Shown here piece after piece: positions 32,547-40,414 of a stretch of DNA of 64,000 bases (position 1 is its first letter; each line of letters opens with the position of its first letter). The stretch is from CAMFLJ01 sp965279255 (GTDB lineage: Bacteria; Actinomycetota; Acidimicrobiia; Acidimicrobiales; Acidimicrobilacustridaceae). Where the stretch lies: positions 2,790,001-2,854,000 of the forward strand of contig OZ257146.1 in NCBI GenBank assembly GCA_965279255.1, written 5' to 3'. A program made the translations under genes and the position numbers. The notes under the pieces are model-generated. The model was not told the DNA's origin and did no database searches. It saw nothing but the letters and a program-made list of their open reading frames with translations.

Positions 32547-33040
32547 GCGTGACCACCGTCGAGAAGGATCCCGAGGCCTTGACCATGACGGTCAAGGCCG
32601 ACCTCGACGCCACCGTCGAGCGGGCGTGGCAGCTGTGGGGCGACCCACGGCAGTTCGAGCAGTGGTGGGGGCCGCCCGACTACCCGGCGACCGTCGTCGA
32701 CCACGACCTGCGGGCCGGCGGGCGGATCACCTTCTTCGTGGCCGGCACCGACGGTGAGCGCCACGACAGCACGTGGGAGGTCGTCGCCGCCGACCCGCCC
32801 CGCCACCTCGAGCTGCGTGACGCCGACGTCGACGACGACGGCCGCCCCAACGACGGGAACGCCATGACCGCCATGGTCATCACCATCGAGGACCGGGTGG
32901 GCGGCGGTGCGGTGATGGCGATCCGCACCCACTTCGACTCGGTCGAGGGCATGGAGCAGGTCCTGGCCATGGGCATCGAGCAGGGCATGCGCATCGTCTT
33001 CTCGCAGATCGACGCCGTCCTCACCGGCACCCCGGCGTGA
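32543..33040 (+). CDS. SRPBCC/AHSA1-domain protein
   Basis: A 165-residue helix-grip protein with LDATVERAWQLWGDPRQFEQWWGPPDYPATV, RAGGRITFFVAGTDGE and a C-terminal helix (QVLAMGIEQGMRIVFSQID), read in parts, typical of the AHSA1/START group. A strong GGAGGAG precedes the ATG. It is co-expressed with the ArsR regulator. The ligand is unknown; such pairs often take part in small-molecule stress responses. Confidence 0.86.
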   Translation: MSVTTVEKDPEALTMTVKADLDATVERAWQLWGDPRQFEQWWGPPDYPATVVDHDLRAGGRITFFVAGTDGERHDSTWEVVAADPPRHLELRDADVDDDGRPNDGNAMTAMVITIEDRVGGGAVMAIRTHFDSVEGMEQVLAMGIEQGMRIVFSQIDAVLTGTPA

Positions 33041-33046
33041 GCACCG

Positions 33047-33082
33047 GGCGCGGTGGTCGGGCCTGAGCCCGGTCACCGCGCC
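33047..33082. terminator. Strong hairpin between convergent genes
   Basis: GGCGCGGTG (33047-33055) pairs with CACCGCGCC (33074-33082), with an inner CGGGC/GCCCG stem and a CTGA loop. It ends both the SRPBCC transcript and the leftward hydrolase transcript. Confidence 0.65.
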
Positions 33083-33136
33083 GCTCAGGCACCCAGCCGA
33101 GCCGGCCCCCAGGTGAGACCGCCCCGCTCCCCGGGC

Positions 33137-34150
33137 TCATCGGTCGGCGGCAGCGTCGGGGTTCCGTGACCGCAGCGGGGCGAGCACCTCCCACTGCTCG
33201 GGTGACGACGTGGCCCAGTCGTAGAGGCTTCCGCCGAGGATGCCCTGGTGCTCGTCGATGGCCTGCAGCATCCCCTCCACCTGCTCGGGAGTGGCCTCGT
33301 CGGCGATGCCACCGATGACGTGGATCGGGATGTCGGGGTCGCCGGTCGAGTCGCGGATGCGCTCGATGTTGGCGTTCACGTAGCGGTAGCCGTCTCGCCA
33401 CTCGGGCAGGCGGATCGTCCAGTACGCCATGGGGAGGATGAGGTCGTAGGTGTCGGCGATCTCGGCCCACGGGTAGTCGGGCCAGAAGTCGCGGTTCACC
33501 ACCTGGAGGTGCACCGCCGAGAGCGTGATGGCACCGATCACCTTGTCGGGCAGTGCCTCGCGCAGGCGGGTGTTGAGATCGATCAGCCGGGCGTTGCGCT
33601 CGTCCGGGTCCTTCACGCTGGTCGCCTCGATGTCCACCGCCAGGCCGTCGACGTCGAGGTCGGCCGAGGCCAGCAGCCGCTCGAGGTCGACGTCGACATC
33701 GATGAGCGTCGGCAGATACCAGGCCACGACCGACATCCCGTGGTGGTGGGCAGCCTTGATCAGCGACTCCAGCCGGTCCTTCTCGAGCACGACCTCGTCG
33801 GGCACGCCCAGGTGCGAGGTCTGGATGTACACGGTCTGGATGCCGGCCTCGGCCATGGCGACGATCTCGTCCTCGCCCACCGGCGGGCTGTCACCGCCGA
33901 GCGCCTTCGACCAGTCGAAGGCGTCCACCCAGGTGGCCAGGCCCTCGTGGGGCTCGAGGGTCCACGGCTGGGCGACCGGCCCGGACGGGCCGGAGTCACG
34001 AGCACGCGACCAGGCCACCCCGGCCACGAGCAGCACCAGGACGAGAGCGACCGCCAGAACGAGGCGGCCCCGCGGCCCGAGGCGCGACCCGGGCACCGGG
34101 ACGTCGGCCTCGGGGTCAGGGGCGATCGGAGGCGGTTCGGGGGCGGTCAC
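33137..34150 (-). CDS. Membrane-anchored TIM-barrel glycoside hydrolase-like protein
   Basis: A 337-residue protein with one N-terminal membrane segment (LVLAVALVLVLLVAGVAW), a linker, then a barrel. The barrel has THE ATWVDAFDW and TVYIQTSHLG strands, GMSVVAWYLPTLIDVDVD, VDGLAVDIEATSV with acidic residues on a strand end, LILPMAYWTIRLPEW and HVIGGIADEATPEQ. This matches putative glycosyl hydrolase-like domains of unknown substrate. The active site probably faces the cell exterior. The GTG at 34150 is preferred to longer frames, which are Arg-rich and unlike the family. Confidence 0.72.
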   Translation of the reverse strand: MTAPEPPPIAPDPEADVPVPGSRLGPRGRLVLAVALVLVLLVAGVAWSRARDSGPSGPVAQPWTLEPHEGLATWVDAFDWSKALGGDSPPVGEDEIVAMAEAGIQTVYIQTSHLGVPDEVVLEKDRLESLIKAAHHHGMSVVAWYLPTLIDVDVDLERLLASADLDVDGLAVDIEATSVKDPDERNARLIDLNTRLREALPDKVIGAITLSAVHLQVVNRDFWPDYPWAEIADTYDLILPMAYWTIRLPEWRDGYRYVNANIERIRDSTGDPDIPIHVIGGIADEATPEQVEGMLQAIDEHQGILGGSLYDWATSSPEQWEVLAPLRSRNPDAAADR

Positions 34151-34302
34151 CCGACCACCTTGGCCCAATCCGACGAGTGCCCAGGCGACCGTTCGACCCC
34201 GTGATGCTCGGTCTGGTCTGCCCGCAGGTCCGCGTGGGTGGGTGCCGGGCCACGGCGACGACACATGGGACATCCGAATCCGTCGTCTGCCACGCTGAGG
34301 TG

Positions 34303-34740
34303 ATGGACACGATGGGGTTCGAGGAGGTGTGCGACGCGTTGATCGGGTCGATCGCGCCCGAGCTCGGCGAGCCCCAGACGTCAAGCCACCGGGGCGGGAT
34401 CAAGGTGTGGTTCGGCGACTCCAAGCGAGAGCACTACGAGGCGCAGCTGATCCGGCTCGACGGCGACGTGGTGCTCGAGATCGGCTTCCACGCAGAGCAC
34501 GCCAAGCCGGCCGAGAACGACGCCGCTCTCGCCCTGCTGGTGGCGAAGGAGAAGGCCTGGCGGAGGGCCCTCGGCAAGGAACCGGTCGTGGGTCCCTTCC
34601 TCGGCCGCCAAGGCTGGACCCGCGTCTCGGAGACGTGGCCGGCGCCGCACTTCGAGGACATCGACGAGGTGATCGAGGTGGCGGCCCGACTGGCCGACTA
34701 CGTCAACGCCCTCGAGCCCGTCCGCCGCTCGGCGCCGTAG
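34303..34740 (+). CDS. Hypothetical protein
   Basis: A 145-residue soluble protein (MDTMGFEEVCDALIGSIAPE...) with an alpha/beta pattern and a conserved-looking IKVWFGDSKREHYEAQLIRLDGDVVLEIGFHAEH region, read in parts. I do not recognise it. GAGG 6 nt before the ATG supports the start. It is 46 bp upstream of a small membrane protein gene in the same direction. Confidence 0.62.
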   Translation: MDTMGFEEVCDALIGSIAPELGEPQTSSHRGGIKVWFGDSKREHYEAQLIRLDGDVVLEIGFHAEHAKPAENDAALALLVAKEKAWRRALGKEPVVGPFLGRQGWTRVSETWPAPHFEDIDEVIEVAARLADYVNALEPVRRSAP

Positions 34741-34786
34741 AGTCATCAGGGTCCCGTGCACCGCCCGGGGTCGAGGAGGTCGCCCG

Positions 34787-35077
34787 ATGAGCATCGCCAC
34801 CGATGTCGAGCACCAGGAGCTCGCCCCAGTGAGCCTCGCCGAGCTCACGGCGCAGGCTCTGGCGGCCGATCCGGACGCACCGCTCGCCGCTGACGCGGTG
34901 CCGTTCACCGAAGCGGACACGGCCGAGTCCTTGCTGCCGAGCTGGTACATGCCCGTGCCGGTGACCTTCCAGCGTCGACCCTGGCATCGCATCGCCGCCC
35001 TCGCGGTGATCGGGTCGTTCCTCCTCATCAACGCCCTCGGCCTCTGCATCACCTACGGCCACCTCGTGCCCGCCTGA
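34787..35077 (+). CDS. Small single-span membrane protein
   Basis: A 96-residue protein: an acidic, Ala-rich N-terminal half, then WYMPVPVTFQRRPWHR and one hydrophobic segment (IAALAVIGSFLLINALGLCITYG) close to the C-terminus. GAGGAGG precedes the ATG. Family and role unknown. Confidence 0.6.
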   Translation: MSIATDVEHQELAPVSLAELTAQALAADPDAPLAADAVPFTEADTAESLLPSWYMPVPVTFQRRPWHRIAALAVIGSFLLINALGLCITYGHLVPA

Positions 35078-35142
35078 CCCTTCCCCCTCTGCGGAACGGC
35101 TCGGGTCCGGTGCCCGCACCGAAGTCGGCCGAAGCCACCGCG

Positions 35143-35148
35143 TACGGT
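35143..35148 (+). promoter_or_regulatory. Putative -10 box TACGGT
   Basis: TACGGT is 5 nt before the ATG at 35154. It is the same hexamer as before the gene at 25350. Confidence 0.4.
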
Positions 35149-35153
35149 TTCGC

Positions 35154-35516
35154 ATGGGCGGATCGAGGCGACGAGGGGCCGGCGACGCTGCCCTTGCCGT
35201 CTACTGGACCGTGTTCGGGTTGTGGGCGGTGCTGTCAGCCTGGGTCGTCGCGTTGCTGGTGGTGTCTCGGGCGACCGCGGACGATTGGTGCACCGACGCG
35301 AACACCTCGGCGGTCGCCAGTGGCCGCTGGTCGTGGTCCCAGCTGGGCCGGGTCTGCACATGGACCGGCACCGACGGCCCCTACGAGACCGGTCCGGGAG
35401 CAAGCAGGTGGCTGGTCGTCCTGGTGCTGACGGCCATGGGGGCCGGCCTGCTCGTCTCCGGCAGGTGGATCCGGCGAGGCGACCGTGAGGCACCGGCCGG
35501 GAACCATCCTGGGTGA
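35154..35516 (+). CDS. Small two-span membrane protein
   Basis: A 120-residue protein with two hydrophobic segments (VYWTVFGLWAVLSAWVVALLVV and WLVVLVLTAMGAGLLVSG). They flank an exported loop with two cysteines (DDWCTDAN, RVCTWTGT) that may form a disulfide. Unknown function. Leaderless-type start. Confidence 0.55.
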   Translation: MGGSRRRGAGDAALAVYWTVFGLWAVLSAWVVALLVVSRATADDWCTDANTSAVASGRWSWSQLGRVCTWTGTDGPYETGPGASRWLVVLVLTAMGAGLLVSGRWIRRGDREAPAGNHPG

Positions 35517-35561
35517 GAGGGTGGGCCGATACGTTCGCAGTCCGATCGGAAGGATCGTGGA

Positions 35562-36458
35562 ATGCCACAGGTAGCTGTTCCGGGCGGCATCGCCCTCGAG
35601 TACGAGACGTTCGGCGATCCGGCTGACCCTGCTGTCCTGTTGATCGCCGGGTTCGGCGCGCAGATGCTCTCGTGGGACACCCGCTTCTGCGAGGGGCTTG
35701 CCCGGCGGGGCCGCTTCGTCATCCGGTTCGACAACCGAGACACCGGTCTGTCGTCGAAGCTCGACCAGTTCCCCGTGGACATGGGTGAGCTGATCGGCGC
35801 CGCATCCAGCGGTGACTTCGAGAAGGTTCGTGCCCTCGCTCCGTACCGGCTCGGTGACCTCGCCGACGACGCAGCCGGCCTCGTCGGCGCACTCGGCCTC
35901 GACCGGGTCCACGTCGTCGGAGCGTCGATGGGGGGCATGGTCGCTCAGCTCGTGGCGATCCGTCATCCGGATCTCGTCGTCACGCTGACGTCGATGATGT
36001 CGTCGACCGGCGCGTCCGACGTGGGGCAGTCGACCCCCGAAGCCTTTGCCGCTCTCATGAAGCCGGTCGCCCCGGACAAGGACGGCTACGTCGTCGACTC
36101 CGTCGCCAGCACCCGGGTGTGGGCGTCGAAGCGGTACTTCGACGAGGCCGCGGTGGCAGCGCTCGCCGCAGCCAGCTACGACCGGGGGCTCTGCCCCGCC
36201 GGCACCACCCGCCAACTCGCCGCCATGCTCGCCACAGGGTCGCTGGAGAGCGACCTCGCGGACCTGCGCCTCCCCGTGCTGGTCATCCACGGGACCGACG
36301 ACACCCTGATCACCCCCAGCGGCGGCCATCGCACCGCAGAGGTGATCCCCGATGCCGAGCTGCTCATCGTCACCGACATGGGTCACGACCGACCCGAACC
36401 GCTCTGGCCAACCCTGTGGGAGGCCATCGCAGCCCACACCGACCGGGACATCAGCTGA
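35562..36458 (+). CDS. Alpha/beta-hydrolase (RdmC/haloalkane dehalogenase-like subgroup)
   Basis: A 298-residue hydrolase. The oxyanion loop is in LLIAGFGAQMLSWD, the nucleophile elbow is GASMGGM, the acid is in VIHGTDDTLI and the catalytic histidine is in DMGHDRPEPLWP. The FDNRDTGLSSK segment is typical of the aclacinomycin-methylesterase-like subgroup. Probably an esterase of unknown substrate. AGGA lies ~9 nt before the ATG. Confidence 0.88.
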   Translation: MPQVAVPGGIALEYETFGDPADPAVLLIAGFGAQMLSWDTRFCEGLARRGRFVIRFDNRDTGLSSKLDQFPVDMGELIGAASSGDFEKVRALAPYRLGDLADDAAGLVGALGLDRVHVVGASMGGMVAQLVAIRHPDLVVTLTSMMSSTGASDVGQSTPEAFAALMKPVAPDKDGYVVDSVASTRVWASKRYFDEAAVAALAAASYDRGLCPAGTTRQLAAMLATGSLESDLADLRLPVLVIHGTDDTLITPSGGHRTAEVIPDAELLIVTDMGHDRPEPLWPTLWEAIAAHTDRDIS

Positions 36459-36536
36459 CCTTCCCTGCCGGTCGACGCCGCGCCGTGACGCCATTGGCTC
36501 GACGGGTGGAGACGTCCGGGGTGGCGGAACTCGGGA

Positions 36537-36926
36537 GTGGGCCCGGTCGTCGAAGTGGCAGTGAGGTCTTCTCCACGGGTCGTCACGGCCACAGCCACCT
36601 TCCTTCTCTTCGGTCTCGCTCCTGCGTGCAGCCAGAGCTGCGACGCGGTCGGCACACCCTCTGAGGTCTTCGTGGTGCTCCCTGCGGGCTGGACGGTCTC
36701 GGAGCTCTGCGTGGATGACGAGTGCGCCCAGTCCCGGACGCTCGAGATCAGCGGCGAGCCCGGCACCAGGCGCTACCACGTGGACCTGCTCGATCCTGGC
36801 GGCGCTCCCGTGGCGTTCGATGGCGTGCTGTCCACCCACCTGACCTCGCCGAGCCGATCGTGCGGGGCCCCGGCGCTTCAGGGACGAATCTCCATCCAGG
36901 CCGACAGGACCGTCGACACGAGTTGA
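36537..36926 (+). CDS. Predicted secreted protein, small and Cys-containing
   Basis: Up to 129 residues. A hydrophobic signal (VVTATATFLLFGLAPAC) with a lipobox-like PAC precedes a beta-rich mature part holding several cysteines (SCDAV, LCVDDEC, SCGAP). Start uncertain: GTG at 36537, 36549 or 36558. I do not recognise the family. Confidence 0.5.
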   Translation: MGPVVEVAVRSSPRVVTATATFLLFGLAPACSQSCDAVGTPSEVFVVLPAGWTVSELCVDDECAQSRTLEISGEPGTRRYHVDLLDPGGAPVAFDGVLSTHLTSPSRSCGAPALQGRISIQADRTVDTS

Positions 36927-36986
36927 TGCGCCGTTCAGGCCCGCCTTCACCGGACGGTCCAATCTGCCGCGCCTACGTTCTGGGTG

Positions 36987-37298
36987 ATGAGCTGGCGGGA
37001 TCACGACTGGAGCAGACGTGAGGTGTTCGCCGCGGTCATCGTCGCGGCTGTGGCGGTGGCGGGATGGCTGATCTTCGGAGCTGACATCTTGAGTCCAGAC
37101 GAGGATCGAGGCTTCGAGGCGATCCAGGTCTGCATGGCCACCGCCGCCACCGAGGGCTACGCGGCCGAGCCGTCCCTCACGTTCGCCTCCGGCTCGGGGG
37201 GTGACTACGAGGTGACGCTCCAGTTCGACCAGGTCGAGGTCCGGTGCTCAGCTCACCACTCCCGCTCCGGGTGGAGCACCGACCTGGTGGCCGGCTAG
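36987..37298 (+). CDS. Small membrane-anchored hypothetical protein
   Basis: A 103-residue protein with a basic N-terminus (MSWRDHDWSRREV), one membrane span (FAAVIVAAVAVAGWLIFGADI) and an outer domain with two cysteines (VCMATAAT, VRCSAHH). A GTG at 36984 is an alternative start. It lies in a run of small exported proteins at 34.8-38.0 kb. Confidence 0.52.
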   Translation: MSWRDHDWSRREVFAAVIVAAVAVAGWLIFGADILSPDEDRGFEAIQVCMATAATEGYAAEPSLTFASGSGGDYEVTLQFDQVEVRCSAHHSRSGWSTDLVAG

Positions 37299-37395
37299 CG
37301 AACGTCACGGCGATCCCCGATCCCGGACCCGGCGTCACGAGGCGCCATCGCACCTTCCCCGCCGGAGAAGCGCGCCACATGGGAGGCTGACCTTC

Positions 37396-37995
37396 GTGCA
37401 TGGAAGCGGCCGGCGGGCCTGCGTCGCGGTTCTGGTTGCGGGGCTCTCCTTGTTCATCGCGGCGTGCGGCGATGACTCGGGGTCCGGGCTTCCCGCTGCG
37501 GGCAGCTCGTCAGCCTCGACCGACCGCGCCGATGCGGCGCCGGGCGAGGCGTCCGTGTCCTATGCGCTCCTCGAGTCTCCGGGCTGGACGCTCCACGAAG
37601 CCGTCGACTGGCTTCCGGACAACGTCCTTGCGGGCATCGAGCCGGTGCCGTCGGACTGGTGGGCGGAGTACCAGCGCACCGTGCCCGCCGCTGACGGCAC
37701 CTCTGGTCAGGCCGTGAAGGTGACAGGGCTCGCAGTCGGGCTCGATGCTTACCGATCAGCGATGGAGCAGTTGGGGGTGTCGTTCGAACCCGTGGACACG
37801 GCATCTGGCGCGGGCCTGACGGGCACGACCGACGAGCAGGGCGCCCGCCCGGTGATCGTCGTGGTGCCTCTCGGCGACGGCACGTTGGAGCTCCTGAGCT
37901 ACGAGCTGTCCCGTGAGGAGCTCGTCGCCCTGGTCGCTGACGTCCACACGGTGGACGAAGCCGGCTGGCGCGCCGCTGGCGGACAGATCAGGTAG
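37396..37995 (+). CDS. Predicted lipoprotein
   Basis: A 199-residue exported protein: a basic start (MHGSGRR), a hydrophobic core (ACVAVLVAGLSLFIAAC) with lipobox IAAC, then a Ser/Ala linker. The soluble domain has SPGWTLHEAVDWLPD and VIVVVPLGDGTLELLSYELSREELVAL, the latter resembling DUF-type lipoproteins that fold like small beta sandwiches. Function unknown. Confidence 0.65.
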   Translation: MHGSGRRACVAVLVAGLSLFIAACGDDSGSGLPAAGSSSASTDRADAAPGEASVSYALLESPGWTLHEAVDWLPDNVLAGIEPVPSDWWAEYQRTVPAADGTSGQAVKVTGLAVGLDAYRSAMEQLGVSFEPVDTASGAGLTGTTDEQGARPVIVVVPLGDGTLELLSYELSREELVALVADVHTVDEAGWRAAGGQIR

Positions 37996-38033
37996 CCCCC
38001 CGCCCGCCCCCACGAGGTGTGACGCGGCGCGCC

Positions 38034-38798
38034 TCAGCGGAGCGCGCGTGCGACAGGCGAGAGACGGTCCGGAGAGATGTCGAGGCGCAGCGGCCCACGG
38101 ATCGAGATGGGTGGCTGGGCGATGATCCTCGGACCCACACCTCGGTGCGGCCAACTCGCTGCGTGGACGAGAAACGGATGGCACAGGTACACGTCGCCGG
38201 CGTGGCCGGTGGCCAGTGCGATCTCGCCCACCGGCTCGGGAAGCGGCGCGAGGAGTGCGGGCGCGCCTTCCTCGCCGAACGGTTCGAGGAGCGCCGGCAT
38301 GGTGCGGTGCGAACCGACCAGGATGCGGGTCGGGGCGTCGTCGGGCCCGACGTCGGTGAGCAGGACCAACAGGAGGAGCCCGCGGTCACGCGACCGTGAG
38401 TTCACGTACCAGCCGGTGAGGTCGTCAGTGGAGGGCCCCGGGAAGCTGCCGTCGATGTGCCACCCGGTGTCACCGGGGTCGGTCTCCGAGGGATACCGGA
38501 CGACGAACAGCCCCAGATTGCTCCGGACCTCCCAGTCCTCACCGTCGAGGAGCGCGCCGACCGCGTCGACGAGGCGCTGGGAGCGCGCTGCAGCCTCGAT
38601 GGCCGACCCGAGAGCGAGCCCTCGGACGACCGGCTCGGGCCACGGCGGACCTGCAGGGACCGCGAGCTGGTCATCGACGAGTGCACGACACGCAGCGACG
38701 ACGTCGCCGTCGATGGCTCCCTCGAGTCGCACGTAGCCGCGCTCGACGAACGCTTGGATCTCGTCCACCTCCAGCACGGAGCGGAGCGTGACAGCCAC
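38034..38798 (-). CDS. Phytanoyl-CoA dioxygenase-like Fe(II)/2-oxoglutarate enzyme
   Basis: A 254-residue PhyH-type dioxygenase: FVERGYVRLEGAIDGDVV at the start, the HxD pair in TGWHIDGSFPG, RILVGSHR, and the distal His in DVYLCHPFLVHAAS, with an arginine for 2-oxoglutarate nearby. The GTG at 38798 is chosen because a longer frame would run through the palindrome at 38832-38865. It is transcribed in the same direction as the substrate-binding protein gene upstream but separated from it by that terminator. Substrate unknown. Confidence 0.76.
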   Translation of the reverse strand: MAVTLRSVLEVDEIQAFVERGYVRLEGAIDGDVVAACRALVDDQLAVPAGPPWPEPVVRGLALGSAIEAAARSQRLVDAVGALLDGEDWEVRSNLGLFVVRYPSETDPGDTGWHIDGSFPGPSTDDLTGWYVNSRSRDRGLLLLVLLTDVGPDDAPTRILVGSHRTMPALLEPFGEEGAPALLAPLPEPVGEIALATGHAGDVYLCHPFLVHAASWPHRGVGPRIIAQPPISIRGPLRLDISPDRLSPVARALR

Positions 38799-38831
38799 CG
38801 TCTCGATCCGTCCACCGGGTTTGGGGCCACG

Positions 38832-38865
38832 CGAGAGGGCCCGGCCGATCGGCCGGGCCCTCTCG
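38832..38865. terminator. 34-bp perfect palindrome
   Basis: A 17-bp arm starting CGAGAGGGCCCGGCCGA is followed directly by its exact reverse complement, without loop. It lies between the substrate-binding-protein gene and the dioxygenase gene (both leftward). Very stable hairpin, most likely a terminator; there is no T-run. Confidence 0.75.
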
Positions 38866-38891
38866 TTCACCTCATCGCCGGAGGGCGATGA

Positions 38892-40292
38892 TCACTTGTT
38901 GTACTGCTGCGCCTTGCGGTTGGCGTCGAGCTCCAACGCCGTCTGGGACGCCAGCGGCGGGTTGATGTCGGCCTTGTACTTCGGGTCGCAGGCGAACATC
39001 TCGCCCTCGGGCGACCAGTGGGTCCAGGTGCTGCCGTCCATCTTGAGGACGTTGCCGCACTGGCTCACCTGGTTCTGGCCCGGGTTGGTGGTGGCGTGGA
39101 GACCACCACCGGTCCACTCCGTGACCTTGTACAGGTTCTGCATCACGCAGTCACGGCTCAGGTCGGTGCCGCACTCCTTGGCCGCGGTGGCCCACAGCAG
39201 GAAGGCCGAGGTGGCCTGGCTGCCGAGCTGGCTGATGTCGCCACCGCTCTTCTCGACCAGGTCGATGTACTGCTTGGTCGCGGAGCCCTCGGGGGCGTCG
39301 AACAGGGGCACGTAGATGTCCTTCACGTACACCTGGTCGGCGTTCCCGTTCACGTTCCAGGCGGCGAAGGTCTGGGTGTAGAAGTTCGCCTCGGTGAACC
39401 AGATCGGCGAGTAGTCGAGCTGCTTGGCGGCATCGAGGAGGTTCTCGAAGTTGCCCTCGGCGCCGGAGAAGGCGACCGCCTCGGCGCCGCAGTCCTTCAG
39501 GCGCTGGACGAAGGGCTTCCAGTCGGCCTCGCCGGCGAGCTGGTAGTTCTGGTCGCAGTCGAGGAACGTGAAGCCGGCCTTCGGGTACGCGGCCTTGACC
39601 TTGTTGACCGCATCGACCGCGGCCGGCAGCTGGGGCGGGTAGACCGCGGCAGCCTTGGCGACCTTGTCGGGGAAGGCGGCGGCGAGGGCGTAGGCCTGCT
39701 GGATGGTCAGCTCGTCGATGGGGTTCGGCACCGGCTGCACCATCAGCGGAGCCATGGCCGAAGCCGCGGAGCCCGTGTAGCCGGGCACCATCGGCAGATC
39801 GCAGTCGAGGCGGGTCTGCTCGGCGGCGTTGTCGAGGGCCCAGCCCTGGCCGACGAGCATGAACACCTGGCCGCACGCCTCGGACATCGCGGCGGTGGCA
39901 TCGAGGATCTTGGCGTCGTAGTAGTTGCCGACGACGGTGCGACCGTTGATGCCGCCCTGCTCGTTGCACCAGCTGATCATGGCCTTCACGGCGTCGGACA
40001 TCTCGTGGTTGACGCCGGGCTGGCCCTGGTAGCCGGCGTCGTCGCCGTAGCCGATGGTGACCTGCTCGGCGGTGACGCCCTGGTCGGTGCCGGCGGCGTT
40101 GGTGCCCTCGGCCGGGCCGCACGGCGAGGCGAGCGTGCCGAACGAGGACGACGAGCTCGTGGCCGCCGTGGTGGACGGTGAGCCGGACGCGTCGGTGTCG
40201 GCCGAACGGCCGCCCGCACAGGCGGTGGCGAAGATGGCGGTGACGGCGACGACGGCCGCCAGCCAACTCAGGCGCTTGGATGCTGCGTGCAA
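38892..40292 (-). CDS. ABC transporter substrate-binding lipoprotein (branched-chain amino acid/amide type)
   Basis: A 466-residue periplasmic-type binding protein (Peripla_BP_6 fold). It has a signal with LSWLAAVVAVTAIFATAC, a Ser/Thr-rich linker, then QGVTAEQVTIGYGDDAGYQG, VVGNYYDAKI, and later strands VAFSGAEGNF and WFTEANFYTQTF. Start choice TTG 40292 gives a clean lipoprotein signal; a GTG at 40364 would add 24 residues with prolines. No permease or ATPase gene is adjacent, so it is an orphan or works with distant partners. The upstream region has two TTGACC direct repeats and a TCAACAAACT half-site like the HTH regulator element. Confidence 0.8.
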   Translation of the reverse strand: MHAASKRLSWLAAVVAVTAIFATACAGGRSADTDASGSPSTTAATSSSSSFGTLASPCGPAEGTNAAGTDQGVTAEQVTIGYGDDAGYQGQPGVNHEMSDAVKAMISWCNEQGGINGRTVVGNYYDAKILDATAAMSEACGQVFMLVGQGWALDNAAEQTRLDCDLPMVPGYTGSAASAMAPLMVQPVPNPIDELTIQQAYALAAAFPDKVAKAAAVYPPQLPAAVDAVNKVKAAYPKAGFTFLDCDQNYQLAGEADWKPFVQRLKDCGAEAVAFSGAEGNFENLLDAAKQLDYSPIWFTEANFYTQTFAAWNVNGNADQVYVKDIYVPLFDAPEGSATKQYIDLVEKSGGDISQLGSQATSAFLLWATAAKECGTDLSRDCVMQNLYKVTEWTGGGLHATTNPGQNQVSQCGNVLKMDGSTWTHWSPEGEMFACDPKYKADINPPLASQTALELDANRKAQQYNK

Positions 40293-40414
40293 GACGATGA
40301 CCCCCCAGAGGTTGGTTCGTTCCCACGGCCGCGGGGGCGGCCATGACGGCGGAAACCTACCCACTGGTTGTAAAGGTCAACAAACTCGGTCAACTAAATG
40401 TGACCGATGTCTCG

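Noticed and set aside
38799..38870. N-terminal extension of the phytanoyl-CoA dioxygenase-like gene to 38870
   Set aside because: The extension would be encoded by the 34-bp palindrome, which is better read as a terminator.
40293..40364. GTG start at 40364 for the substrate-binding protein
   Set aside because: It would put a Pro/Trp-rich stretch before the lipoprotein signal. The TTG at 40292 gives a regular n-region, hydrophobic core and lipobox.
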